Shown here in pieces: positions 35,832 to 43,872 of a DNA stretch of 64,000 nt. The DNA comes from Actinomycetales bacterium UBA1383 (GTDB lineage: Bacteria > Actinomycetota > Actinomycetes > Actinomycetales > Actinomycetaceae), in contig DBQX01000131.1 of assembly GCA_002305415.1 (NCBI GenBank), positions 6,816 to 70,815 on the forward strand, in the 5' to 3' direction. Below the pieces are notes generated by a model that was given only the letters and a program-made list of their open reading frames with translations, had not been told where the DNA came from and ran no database searches. Positions within the stretch are counted from its first letter, which is position 1, and each line of letters opens with the position of its first letter. The position numbers were made by a program, and so were the translations under genes.

Positions 35832-35988
35832 CGTCGTACCCTTCCCACGCGGCAGCGCGCCTGGAGCGGGCGCGCACGACCTGGTCGTCCGACGGCGCGA
35901 GCTCGGAGAGCAGGTACTCCTCGTGCTCCCGCATCACCGCCGTGAACTCGGCGACGAACCCACGCAGGACCTCCACCGGCGACCTCAT
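35818..35988 (-). CDS. Small acidic/helical protein, 56 aa, unknown
   Basis: Short gene fitted between DUF948 and alaS: ATG 35988 overlaps the DUF948 stop (ATGA) and the TGA ends 14 nt inside alaS. The translation runs MRSPVEVLRGFVAEF, TAVMREHEEYLLSELAP and ends WEGYDDEDE. The helical N-terminal half and acidic tail look like a real small protein, and the overlaps at both ends argue for coupled translation. I recognise no family. Confidence 0.6.
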   Translation of the reverse strand: MRSPVEVLRGFVAEFTAVMREHEEYLLSELAPSDDQVVRARSRRAAAWEGYDDEDE

Positions 35989-36341
35989 GTGCGTGCCTTC
36001 CCGCGGAAGACCACCCGCCGCACAGCCTCGGAGAAGGCTGCCGCCTTGATGAGCGGCCGCGCCACGGTCGCCGCGACGAGCGTGGTCATGGCCGAGATGT
36101 TCTGGGCTGCCTCAGCGGCCGGAGTCGTCACGTCGTCCACCTTGACGAGCTGGGCGTTGGCCAGCCTCACGCTCTCCGCGGCGTCGTCGATGACGGGCAC
36201 CGTGTGGGTGGTCAGCTCACGGAGCGTCACGCGCGCCTCGTCAAGCACCGTCCCCAGCTTGAGCAGGGGTACTGCAAGGAAGGCGACGAGCGCCGCGAAG
36301 GCGACCGCGGCGACGAGACCGGCGATATCGGCGATGGACAT
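35985..36341 (-). CDS. DUF948-containing membrane protein
   Basis: 118 aa. N-terminal transmembrane helix (IAGLVAAVAFAALVAFLAVP) then a long helical region with repeated TVLDEARVTLRELTTHTVP and NAQLVKVDDV, typical of DUF948. Function unknown. Strong GAGGAGG ribosome site before the ATG at 36341, a TATCCT -10 (36366-36371) behind the rpsD terminator. First gene of DUF948-small ORF-alaS-ruvX-mltG. Confidence 0.88.
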   Translation of the reverse strand: MSIADIAGLVAAVAFAALVAFLAVPLLKLGTVLDEARVTLRELTTHTVPVIDDAAESVRLANAQLVKVDDVTTPAAEAAQNISAMTTLVAATVARPLIKAAAFSEAVRRVVFRGKART

Positions 36342-36365
36342 GATCCTCCTCAGTGGCTAGGCGCA

Positions 36366-36371
36366 AGGATA
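36366..36371 (-). promoter_or_regulatory. -10 (TATCCT) for the DUF948-alaS operon
   Basis: TATCCT directly follows the rpsD terminator hairpin; a leader of about 20 nt with a GAGGAGG site would follow. The same hexamer follows the tpiA terminator before secG. Confidence 0.55.
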
Positions 36372-36391
36372 CCCGCGCGCGGCAGGGACGA

Positions 36392-36424
36392 CGCAGCCCC
36401 GGGTGCGGGGCACCCAGGGCTGCG
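36392..36424 (-). terminator. rpsD terminator hairpin
   Basis: CGCAGCCC / GGGCTGCG outer stem (8 bp), one G-U wobble, GGGTGC / GCACCC inner stem (6 bp), loop CCC. It starts 11 nt after the rpsD stop. No U-tract follows, as is often the case in actinobacteria. Confidence 0.75.
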
Positions 36425-36435
36425 GTCGGCGCGGG

Positions 36436-37059
36436 TCAGCGGGAGTAGTGCTCGACGACCAGCTGCACGTCGCAGGTGATCGGCACCTCTTCGCGCTTCG
36501 GCCGGCGCACCAGCTGCGCGCGGAGCTTCTCGAGGGAGACGTCGAGGTACGGCGGGAGCTCGCCCAGGACCGCGCGGTGCGCGCCGGCAGCGGCCACCTG
36601 GAAGGGGTCCGTCACCTGGCTCTTCGGCTTCACTTGGATCACCTGGCCGGGCTTCACCCGGTAGGACGGGCGATCCACCAGCTTGCCGTCGACGAGGATG
36701 TGGCGGTGGACCACGAACTGTCGGGCCTGGGCGATGGTGCGCGCGAATCCCGCGCGGAGCACGAGGGCGTCAAGGCGCATCTCGAGGAGCTCGACCAGGT
36801 TCTCACCGGTCAGTCCGGCGCCCTTGCGGGCCTCGTCGAAGGTTCGGCGGAGCTGGGCCTCCCGGATGCCGTACTGGGCGCGGAGCCGCTGCTTCTCCTT
36901 CAGCCGGACGGCGTAGTCGGAGTCCGAACGGCGGCGGGCACGGCCGTGCTCGCCGGGGCCGTACGGTCGCTTCTCGAAGTACTTGACCGCCTTGGGGGTC
37001 AACGCGATCCCGAGGGCTCGGGACTGCCGGACCTGGCGGCGCGAACGGGCGTTTGCCAT
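36436..37059 (-). CDS. rpsD: 30S ribosomal protein S4
   Basis: 207 aa. ANARSRRQVRQSRALGIALT start, S4 RNA-binding domain (LEMRLDALVLRAGFARTIAQ, then QFVVHRHILVDGKLVDRPSY), and the KYFEKRPYGPGEHGRARRR segment. No zinc-finger cysteines at the N-terminus. Primary 16S rRNA binder. Monocistronic between rarA and DUF948, with its own leader and terminator. Confidence 0.97.
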   Translation of the reverse strand: MANARSRRQVRQSRALGIALTPKAVKYFEKRPYGPGEHGRARRRSDSDYAVRLKEKQRLRAQYGIREAQLRRTFDEARKGAGLTGENLVELLEMRLDALVLRAGFARTIAQARQFVVHRHILVDGKLVDRPSYRVKPGQVIQVKPKSQVTDPFQVAAAGAHRAVLGELPPYLDVSLEKLRAQLVRRPKREEVPITCDVQLVVEHYSR

Positions 37060-37116
37060 GGGTGTGCTGCTTCTTCCTGTCGGTTCTCGTCACGCTCGGC
37101 GACTCTCGGCCGAGGT

Positions 37117-37145
37117 GGGGCCGGCCTCTCGTGGGCTGAGGCCCC
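37117..37145 (-). promoter_or_regulatory. Hairpin in the rpsD leader
   Basis: GGGGCC (37140-37145 on the minus strand) can pair with GGCCCC (37117-37122), with an inner GGCCTC/GAGGCC alternative. It lies in the 135-nt space between rarA and rpsD, after a TAGGAT hexamer and a CTGCGC-AC-GCGCAG repeat. A ribosomal-protein leader structure is possible but unproven. Confidence 0.35.
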
Positions 37146-37194
37146 AGGAACTGCGCGTGCGCAGTCAACCTGACAATCCTACCACCCGCCGTGG

Positions 37195-38520
37195 TCACTC
37201 CCCCGCGAGGATCTGGCGGATACGCTCGAGGCGGGCTGTGATCTGACGCTCCACGCCGTGGGTGGTGGGGTGGTAGTAGGTCACCCCTCGCACGCCGTCG
37301 GGCATGTGCTGCTGCGGGGCCACCCCACGCGGGTCGTCGTGGGCGTAGCGGTAACCCTCGCCATGTCCCAGCCGGGCGGCACCGGGGTAGTGGGCGTCCC
37401 GGAGGTGGAGCGGGACGCCGCCCGCCCTGCCGGAGCGGACGTCCGCGATCGCGGCATCGATGGCCCGGTACGCGGCGTTCGACTTGGGCGCCGTCGCCAC
37501 GTGGATCACGGCTTCGGCGAGGATGATGCGCGCCTCCGGCATCCCCACGAGCGCGACCGCCTGCGCGGCGGCCGTCGCGGTGAGGAGGGCGCTGGGATCA
37601 GCCATCCCGACGTCCTCCGCCGCGGCGATCATGACCCGGCGAGCGATGAAGCGCGGATCCTCCCCGGCCACCACCATGCGCGCGAGGTAGTGGAGGGCGG
37701 CATCCACGTCCGATCCACGCATCGACTTGATGAAGGCGCTGATGACGTCGTAGTGCTGGTCTCCGGCGCGGTCGTACCGCACGGCGGCGACGTCGACCGC
37801 GGCCTCGACGGACTCCACCGTCACCTCGCCCGACCCAACGGCGACGGCGGCCGCCTCCAGGATGGTGAGCGCCTTGCGCGCGTCCGCGCCTGCGAGCCGG
37901 ACGATCCGGTCGCGCGCCGCCGGTGGCAGCGTGACGGCACCCGCGAGTCCGCGGGTGTCCGAGGCGGCCCGGTCGAGGAGGCCAGCGAGTGAGACGTCGT
38001 CCAGCGGCCGCAGGGTGAGGAGCAGGGACCGCGAGAGGAGCGGCGAGATCACGCTGAAGTGGGGGTTCTCGGTGGTGGCCGCCACGAGGGTGACGACACG
38101 ATTCTCGACGGCAGGCAGGAGTGAGTCCTGCTGCGCCTTGGAGAAGCGGTGCACCTCGTCGATGAAGAGGAGCGTCTGTGCCCCGCCAGCGACGAGCCGG
38201 CGGCGAGCGTCGTCGATGACGGCGCGCACCTCCCGGACCCCCGCACTGACGGCCGAGAGTTCGACGAAGGACCGGCCGGCGGTCCGGGCGGCGAGGTAGG
38301 CGATCGTCGTCTTCCCCGTACCGGGTGGCCCCCAGAGGATGACGGACGCCGGACCGGCGCCGTCCTCGACGAGGCGCCGCAGCGGCGAACCCGGCTGGAG
38401 GAGGTGGTCCTGCCCGACGAGGTCGTCGAGGGTGCGGGGACGCATGCGGACTGCCAGCGGAGCGTTCGGCAGGTCGGGTGTCCCCTCGGCGGACGTGGCG
38501 GCGTCGTCGAAGAGGTCCAC
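37195..38520 (-). CDS. rarA: Replication-associated recombination protein RarA (MgsA)
   Basis: 441 aa AAA+ ATPase. Walker A GPPGTGKTTIAYLAA, Walker B LLFIDEVHRF, sensor-1 ATTENP, and the C-terminal tetramerisation part with YHYTHDD-like RYAHDDPRGV and PTTHGVER. Acts at stalled forks. Start is GTG 38520 with a TAGGCT -10 6 nt upstream, so leaderless. Confidence 0.96.
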   Translation of the reverse strand: MDLFDDAATSAEGTPDLPNAPLAVRMRPRTLDDLVGQDHLLQPGSPLRRLVEDGAGPASVILWGPPGTGKTTIAYLAARTAGRSFVELSAVSAGVREVRAVIDDARRRLVAGGAQTLLFIDEVHRFSKAQQDSLLPAVENRVVTLVAATTENPHFSVISPLLSRSLLLTLRPLDDVSLAGLLDRAASDTRGLAGAVTLPPAARDRIVRLAGADARKALTILEAAAVAVGSGEVTVESVEAAVDVAAVRYDRAGDQHYDVISAFIKSMRGSDVDAALHYLARMVVAGEDPRFIARRVMIAAAEDVGMADPSALLTATAAAQAVALVGMPEARIILAEAVIHVATAPKSNAAYRAIDAAIADVRSGRAGGVPLHLRDAHYPGAARLGHGEGYRYAHDDPRGVAPQQHMPDGVRGVTYYHPTTHGVERQITARLERIRQILAGE

Positions 38521-38526
38521 CCGGTC

Positions 38527-38532
38527 AGCCTA
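38527..38532 (-). promoter_or_regulatory. -10 (TAGGCT) for leaderless rarA, built on the recombinase stop codon
   Basis: TAGGCT, then GACCGG, then the rarA GTG. TAG (38532-38530) is the stop codon of the Xer gene. Third case of this layout in the window. Confidence 0.6.
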
Positions 38533-39450
38533 CCGGGCGCGCGGGTGGGCAGTTGCCCAGGTCTCCCGCAGGGTGTCGATGGTGACGTGGGTGTAGATCT
38601 GGGTGGTGGTCACCGATGCGTGGCCGAGGAGCTCCTGGACCACTCGCACGTCGGCTCCGCCCTGCAGGAGGTGGGTGGCGAACGAGTGGCGCAACGTGTG
38701 CGGTGAGACCTGGGCGGTGAGACCGGCGCGGGCCGCCGCCGCCCGTACCACCGCCCAGGCGCTCTGCCGCGAGAGCGGGCGGCCGAGCGTGTTGAGGAAG
38801 AGGTACGCGCTGCCCCGCCCCCGGGCGGCCAGCGCCGGCCGGCCGCGGACCAGCCATGCCTCGAGCGCGCCCGCGGCGTGGCGCCCCAGGGGCACGACCC
38901 GCGTCTTCGAGCCCTTGCCGAACAACCTCACCGCCAAACCGTCGAGGTCAACGTCGTCGATCGCGAGCGAGACCGCCTCCGAGATGCGCGCACCGGTGCC
39001 GTACAGGACCTCCAGGAGCGCGCGGTCACGCAGCCCGACCGGGCCCTCGGCCGCCCCGGCCGCGAGGATGAGCCTCTCGACCTCGCCGACGTCCAGGGTC
39101 GACGGCAACGACCTCCGGCTGGCCGGGGGCCGGGCCGTGGCGGAGACGTCACGGGCGACCCGACCTTCCCGTGCCGCGAAGCGGTGGAGTCCCCGGACCG
39201 CGCTCAGGGCGCGGCCAGCCGACGAGGCGGCGAGCGGCGTCCGCCCGTCCTCGCCCGCGCGGAGCACGGACACGTACTCCGCCACGTCCGGCTCACCGAC
39301 CGCCACGAGGTCGACGACGCCCCGAGCCACCAGCCAGTCGCGGTAACGGGAGAGGTCACGGCGGTAGGCGGCATGGGTGTGCGCCGCCACGCCTCGCTCG
39401 ACGCGCAGGTACGCGAGGTAGTCGGCCAGGATCGCGTCGAGCGGGCTCAC
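38530..39450 (-). CDS. XerC/XerD-family tyrosine recombinase
   Basis: 306 aa. N-terminal SAM-like core-binding domain (about residues 1-90) and C-terminal catalytic domain with the RHRY set: Arg in GTGARISEAV, Lys in GKGSKTRVVPL, His-x-x-Arg in SPHTLRHSF, His in LLGHASV, and Tyr in TTTQIYTHV. Looks like a housekeeping dimer-resolution enzyme (XerD-like), not a phage integrase. GTG start at 39450 overlaps the ctaB stop (GTGA). No dif-like site was noticed nearby. Confidence 0.93.
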   Translation of the reverse strand: MSPLDAILADYLAYLRVERGVAAHTHAAYRRDLSRYRDWLVARGVVDLVAVGEPDVAEYVSVLRAGEDGRTPLAASSAGRALSAVRGLHRFAAREGRVARDVSATARPPASRRSLPSTLDVGEVERLILAAGAAEGPVGLRDRALLEVLYGTGARISEAVSLAIDDVDLDGLAVRLFGKGSKTRVVPLGRHAAGALEAWLVRGRPALAARGRGSAYLFLNTLGRPLSRQSAWAVVRAAAARAGLTAQVSPHTLRHSFATHLLQGGADVRVVQELLGHASVTTTQIYTHVTIDTLRETWATAHPRAR

Positions 39451-40439
39451 GCCACGAGCGTTGCGACGAACGGGTCCAGGGCGACGGCCAGGAACAGGAC
39501 CGTCAGGTAGGTGATCGACCCGTGGAAGACCCGCATGGCGGCGAGCTTGCCCCTCTCCGGATGGCGGGCCCGCCGGTAGAGCTGCACGCACGCGTGGAGG
39601 AAGGCGGTCCCGGCGACCACCGCGACCAGGCTGTAGAACCACCCCATCGGCGCCACGGGGATGAGAAGGAGGGAGAGGAGGACCATCGCGCCGGCGTGCA
39701 CGATCATGTGCCACGCGACGGTCGCGTCGGCCTGCACGACCGGTGCCATCGGGACTCCCGCCCGCCGGTAGTCCGCCTTGAACTTCATCGAGAGCGGCCA
39801 GTAGTGGGGTGGTGTCCAGAAGAAGACGACGCCGAAGAGGATCAGGGGTTCCCACGACAGCGAACCGGTCACAGCGGACCAGCCGATGAGGACGGGTATG
39901 CACCCGGCGATCCCACCCCACACGATGTTCTGGGGGGTGCGGCGCTTCAGGAGCATTGTGTAGCCGACGACGTACAGCAGGATGGCCGCCAGTGCCAGGG
40001 AAGCCGCGACCCAGTTGACCAGGAGCCCGAACCAGAGCACGGATCCGAGGGCCAGGGCCGAGGCGAACACCAGAGCCTCGCGGACCCCGAGTGCCCCGGT
40101 CACGAGGGGGCGACCCCGGGTCCGGTTCATGACGGCGTCGATGTCACGGTCGTAGACCATGTTGAACGCGTTCGCGGCACCCGCCGCCGCGGTTCCGCCC
40201 AGGAGGGTCGCGATCACGAGCCACCAGCCGGGCCATCCTCCCGCCGCGAGGATCATGGTGGGAACCGTGGTGACGAGCAGCAGCTCGACGACGCGCAGCT
40301 TCATCAGCGCCACGTACGCACGGACCTTGCGTACGGCGCGTGCGCGCCCGGGTGAGGGCCGGGACGTGGCCGGGAGCGGCGGATCGGCGGCCGGTCGGGC
40401 AGGAATGACGACTCCTCGGGAACAGGGGTGTACGAGCAT
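39447..40439 (-). CDS. ctaB: Protoheme IX farnesyltransferase (heme O synthase)
   Basis: UbiA-type prenyltransferase with about eight transmembrane helices. The Asp-rich motifs are NAFNMVYDRDIDAVMNRT and the later YRRAGVPMAPV region. Makes heme O for cytochrome oxidase, so aerobic respiration is implied. Start is uncertain: ATG 40439 overlaps a TAGGAT -10 (40438-40443), in which case it is not transcribed from that promoter; a GAGGAG site sits five bases before an ATT codon at 40406. The conserved part begins near VRAYVALMKLRVVELLL. Divergent from tkt, as in many actinobacteria. Confidence 0.93.
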   Translation of the reverse strand: MLVHPCSRGVVIPARPAADPPLPATSRPSPGRARAVRKVRAYVALMKLRVVELLLVTTVPTMILAAGGWPGWWLVIATLLGGTAAAGAANAFNMVYDRDIDAVMNRTRGRPLVTGALGVREALVFASALALGSVLWFGLLVNWVAASLALAAILLYVVGYTMLLKRRTPQNIVWGGIAGCIPVLIGWSAVTGSLSWEPLILFGVVFFWTPPHYWPLSMKFKADYRRAGVPMAPVVQADATVAWHMIVHAGAMVLLSLLLIPVAPMGWFYSLVAVVAGTAFLHACVQLYRRARHPERGKLAAMRVFHGSITYLTVLFLAVALDPFVATLVA

Positions 40440-40646
40440 CCTACCCGTCGGACACGGGTCCTTGTCCTGTGGTGCGACGGTGGGCAATGGCTGGGAGACC
40501 GCCTCGCCGGGCGCGGCGAGGAGACAACCGTGCTGGCAATCCGGTGCCAACACCCCCTCGGCAGACTAATGTCCTTGGTGGACCACCCGTCGTGGTCGCG
40601 ACCGGGACAATGACGCCCGCGGGGGCGGAAGCGAGGATGAAGCCGA
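40440..40646. promoter_or_regulatory. ctaB/tkt divergent regulatory region
   Basis: 207 bp without a gene. On the plus strand GTGCCA and TAATGT (40567-40572) are spaced 17 bp and could be the tkt promoter. A perfect repeat GACCAC-CCGTC-GTGGTC lies downstream in the tkt leader (around 40581-40597). On the minus strand TAGGAT at 40438-40443 could serve ctaB. No tRNA or riboswitch was recognised. Confidence 0.5.
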
Positions 40647-42752
40647 ATGTCGTCACAACTCGAGTGGACGGATCTCGACAGGCGCGCCGTCGACGTGACA
40701 CGCGCGCTGGCCGCTGACGCGGTGCAGAAGGTGGGCAACGGCCACCCTGGCACCGCGATCTCGTTGGCACCACTCGCCTACCTGTTGTTCCACAAGGTGA
40801 TGAGGCATGACCCGACCGACGACCGCTGGCTCGGCCGCGACCGATTCGTCCTCTCGATCGGGCACTCCTCCGTCACGCTGTACAACCAGCTGTACCTCAC
40901 GGGTTACGGTCTCGAGCTCGATGACCTGAAGGCTCTGCGGACGTGGGGCTCGAAGACCCCCGGCCACCCCGAGTATGGGCACACCAAGGGCGTCGAGATG
41001 ACCACCGGCCCGCTGGGCCAGGGTGTCGCCTCCGCCGTCGGCATGGCGATGGCCTCCCGCCGCGAGCGCGGTCTGCTCGACCCGGAGGCGCCCGCGGGGA
41101 CGTCGCCCTTCGACCACTTCATCTACGCGATCGTCGGTGAAGGCTGCCTCGAGGAGGGCGTGAGCTCGGAGGCGAGTTCCCTCGCCGGGACCCAGCGGCT
41201 CGGAAACCTCATCGTGATCTGGGACGACAACCGGATCTCGATCGAGCACGACACGAACATCGCCTTCAACGAGGACGTGCTGAAGCGCTACGACGCCTAC
41301 GGCTGGCACACCCAGCACGTCGACTGGACCAACGGCTTCACGGGCTACGAGGAGAACGTCCAGGCACTCCACGACGCGATCGAGGCTGCCAAGGCCGTGA
41401 CGGACCGGCCCTCCTTCATCCGGCTGACCACCATCATGGCGTGGCCCTCTCCCACCAAGCAGGGCACGGGCGACGCCCACGGCTCCGCGCTCGGAGCCGA
41501 GGAGATCGTGGGCCTCAAGAAGGTGATCGGGATCGACCCGGAGGTGCACTTCGACTACGCCATCGAGGTCGCCGCCGAGACCCGCCGGAACGCCGCGGCC
41601 CGGACCGCCGCCGCCCGCGAGGCGTGGGACGCCGCCTATGCCGCGTGGCGCGAGGGCAACCCCGAGCGCGCCGCCCTGCTCGACCGCCTCGTCGCCCGGC
41701 AACTTCCGGAGGGCTGGGAGTCCGCGCTCCCTGTCTTCGAGGCCGGGAAGGCGGTGGCGACCCGCGCCGCGTCCGGAACCGTGCTCACCGCGCTGGCGGA
41801 CACCCTCCCCGAGCTCTGGGGTGGATCGGCCGACCTGGCGGGCTCGAACAACACGACCATGAAGGGCCAGCCGAGCTTCCTCCCCGAGGACCGCCAGACG
41901 GACCACTGGCGGGGGAACATCTACGGGCGCACCCTCCACTTCGGGATCCGTGAACACGGAATGGGCGCCATCGTCAACGGCATCACCCTGCATGGTCTCA
42001 CGCGCCCCTACGGCGGCACGTTCTTCGTGTTCTCCGACTACATGCGCCCCGCGGTCCGGCTGGCCGCGCTGATGGGTATCCCGGCGATCTTCGTGTGGAC
42101 CCATGACTCGGTGGGTGTCGGCGAGGACGGTCCGACCCACCAGCCCATCGAGCACCTGACCGCCTACCGGGCGATCCCGGGCCTCGACATGGTCCGTCCG
42201 GCGGACGCCAACGAGACCGCGATGGCGTGGCGGGGCGCGCTCGAGCACACTGACCGCCCGACCGCCATCATCCTCACCCGCCAGAACGTGCCCACCCCGG
42301 CGCGCGGCGACGGACCGGCCTCCGGCGACACGCTCGCCTCGGCGGAACTCGCCCTGAAGGGCGCCTACGTCCTGGCGGAGGCGGAGGGCGGCACGCCGGA
42401 CGTCATCCTGATCGGCACCGGCTCCGAGGTGCAGGTGGCCCTTGCCGCCCGTGAGCAGCTCGCCGCCGAGGGAATCAAGGCACGCGTCGTCTCCGCGCCG
42501 TGCCTCGAGTGGTTCGCCGAGCAGGATGAGGCTTACCGTGAGTCAGTCCTGCCGGCCGCTGTCAAGGCACGTGTCTCCGTCGAGGCCGGCCTGACCTCCG
42601 GCTGGGCTGGAATCGTGGGCGACGCCGGCCGAAGCATCGGCATCGACCACTACGGTGCGTCCGCGGACGGCGCGCTGCTCCTGCGGGAGTTCGGCGTCAC
42701 GCCCGACGCCGTCGCCGCCGCCGCCCGTGACTCCATCGCAGCCGCCCGCTGA
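40647..42752 (+). CDS. tkt: Transketolase
   Basis: 701 aa. VGNGHPGTAISLAPL, the TPP-binding GEGCLEEGVSSEASSLAG and DDNRISIEHD, and FGIREHGMGAIVNGI with GGTFFVFSDYMRP are all conserved. Moves two-carbon units in the pentose phosphate pathway. Weak GAGGA site before ATG 40647. First gene of tkt-tal-zwf-opcA-pgl. Confidence 0.98.
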   Translation: MSSQLEWTDLDRRAVDVTRALAADAVQKVGNGHPGTAISLAPLAYLLFHKVMRHDPTDDRWLGRDRFVLSIGHSSVTLYNQLYLTGYGLELDDLKALRTWGSKTPGHPEYGHTKGVEMTTGPLGQGVASAVGMAMASRRERGLLDPEAPAGTSPFDHFIYAIVGEGCLEEGVSSEASSLAGTQRLGNLIVIWDDNRISIEHDTNIAFNEDVLKRYDAYGWHTQHVDWTNGFTGYEENVQALHDAIEAAKAVTDRPSFIRLTTIMAWPSPTKQGTGDAHGSALGAEEIVGLKKVIGIDPEVHFDYAIEVAAETRRNAAARTAAAREAWDAAYAAWREGNPERAALLDRLVARQLPEGWESALPVFEAGKAVATRAASGTVLTALADTLPELWGGSADLAGSNNTTMKGQPSFLPEDRQTDHWRGNIYGRTLHFGIREHGMGAIVNGITLHGLTRPYGGTFFVFSDYMRPAVRLAALMGIPAIFVWTHDSVGVGEDGPTHQPIEHLTAYRAIPGLDMVRPADANETAMAWRGALEHTDRPTAIILTRQNVPTPARGDGPASGDTLASAELALKGAYVLAEAEGGTPDVILIGTGSEVQVALAAREQLAAEGIKARVVSAPCLEWFAEQDEAYRESVLPAAVKARVSVEAGLTSGWAGIVGDAGRSIGIDHYGASADGALLLREFGVTPDAVAAAARDSIAAAR

Positions 42753-42780
42753 ACCCCGACACTCGAAGAAGGATCACCAC

Positions 42781-43872
42781 ATGTCCCAGAACCTCAAAGA
42801 CCTCTCCGCCGCTGGCGTCTCCGTCTGGCTGGACGACCTGTCCAGGGGCGCCATCAAGTCCGGCGCCCTCCAGAAGAACATCGACGAGATGTCGGTGGTG
42901 GGTGTCACCACGAACCCCACGATCTTCGCGGCGGCGCTCGCCAAGGGCGCGGACTACGCTGAGCAGATGCACGCCCTCGCCGCCGCGGGCGCGAGCCTCG
43001 ACGACGCGGTCGTCGCCGCGACCACGGACGACGTCCGCGAGGCGTGCGACATCCTCCGGCCCGTGTACGACGCCACCGGGAAGGACGGCCGGGTGTCCAT
43101 CGAGGTGGACCCGCGGCTCGCCCGTGAGACGGAGCCCTCCATCGAGCAGGCCCGCATGCTGTGGAAGACAGTGGACCGGCCGAACGTGCTCATCAAGATC
43201 CCGGCGACGCTCGAGGGCCTCCCCGCGATCACCCAGGTGATCTCGGAGGGCATCAGCGTCAACGTCACGCTCATCTTCTCGCTGGACCGCTACCGCGCGG
43301 TGGCCGACGCCTACATCGCCGGTCTCGAGAAGGCGCACGCCGCCGGCCTCGACCTGTCGACCATCCACTCGGTGGCGTCGTTCTTCGTCTCCCGCATCGA
43401 CACCGAGGTCGACAAGCGCCTCGAGGCCATCGGCACGGACGAGGCACTCGCCCTGCGCGGCAAGGTCGCGGTCGCCAATGCGCGACTCGCGTACGAGGCC
43501 TACCTCGAGATCTTCTCCTCGGAGCGGTTCAAGGCCCTTCCCGGCGCGAACGCGCAGCGTGTCCTCTGGGCCTCCACCGGCGTGAAGAACCCGGCCTACC
43601 CGGACACCCTCTACGTCGCCGAACTCGTGGCGGACAACGTGGTGAACACGATGCCCGGTGCGACGGTCGCGGCCTGCGCCGACCACCTCGTTGTCACCGG
43701 TGACACGATCATGCCGAACCTCGACAACGCCCGCCAGGTCATGGCGGACCTCGAGCGGGTGGGTGTGGACTTCGACGACGTGACCACCCAGCTCGAGAAC
43801 GAGGCGGTCGACAAGTTCGAGGTCAGCTGGAACGAGCTGCTCGACTCCGTCAGCAACGCGCTGAAGGCATGA
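42781..43872 (+). CDS. tal: Transaldolase
   Basis: 363 aa, the larger actinobacterial type. SVWLDDLSRGAIKSG and GVTTNPTIFAAAL start; Schiff-base Lys in NVLIKIPATLEGLPAI; MPNLDNARQVMADLERVGVD near the end. ATG 42781 with AGAAGGA, 28 nt after tkt. No pgi fusion or gene follows, unlike some relatives. Confidence 0.98.
   Translation: MSQNLKDLSAAGVSVWLDDLSRGAIKSGALQKNIDEMSVVGVTTNPTIFAAALAKGADYAEQMHALAAAGASLDDAVVAATTDDVREACDILRPVYDATGKDGRVSIEVDPRLARETEPSIEQARMLWKTVDRPNVLIKIPATLEGLPAITQVISEGISVNVTLIFSLDRYRAVADAYIAGLEKAHAAGLDLSTIHSVASFFVSRIDTEVDKRLEAIGTDEALALRGKVAVANARLAYEAYLEIFSSERFKALPGANAQRVLWASTGVKNPAYPDTLYVAELVADNVVNTMPGATVAACADHLVVTGDTIMPNLDNARQVMADLERVGVDFDDVTTQLENEAVDKFEVSWNELLDSVSNALKA

Noticed and set aside
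38530..39450. Tyrosine recombinase as mark of a prophage or genomic island
   Set aside because: All neighbours are core genes in conserved order, no attachment repeats or phage genes are near, and the protein is XerD-like in length and motifs.
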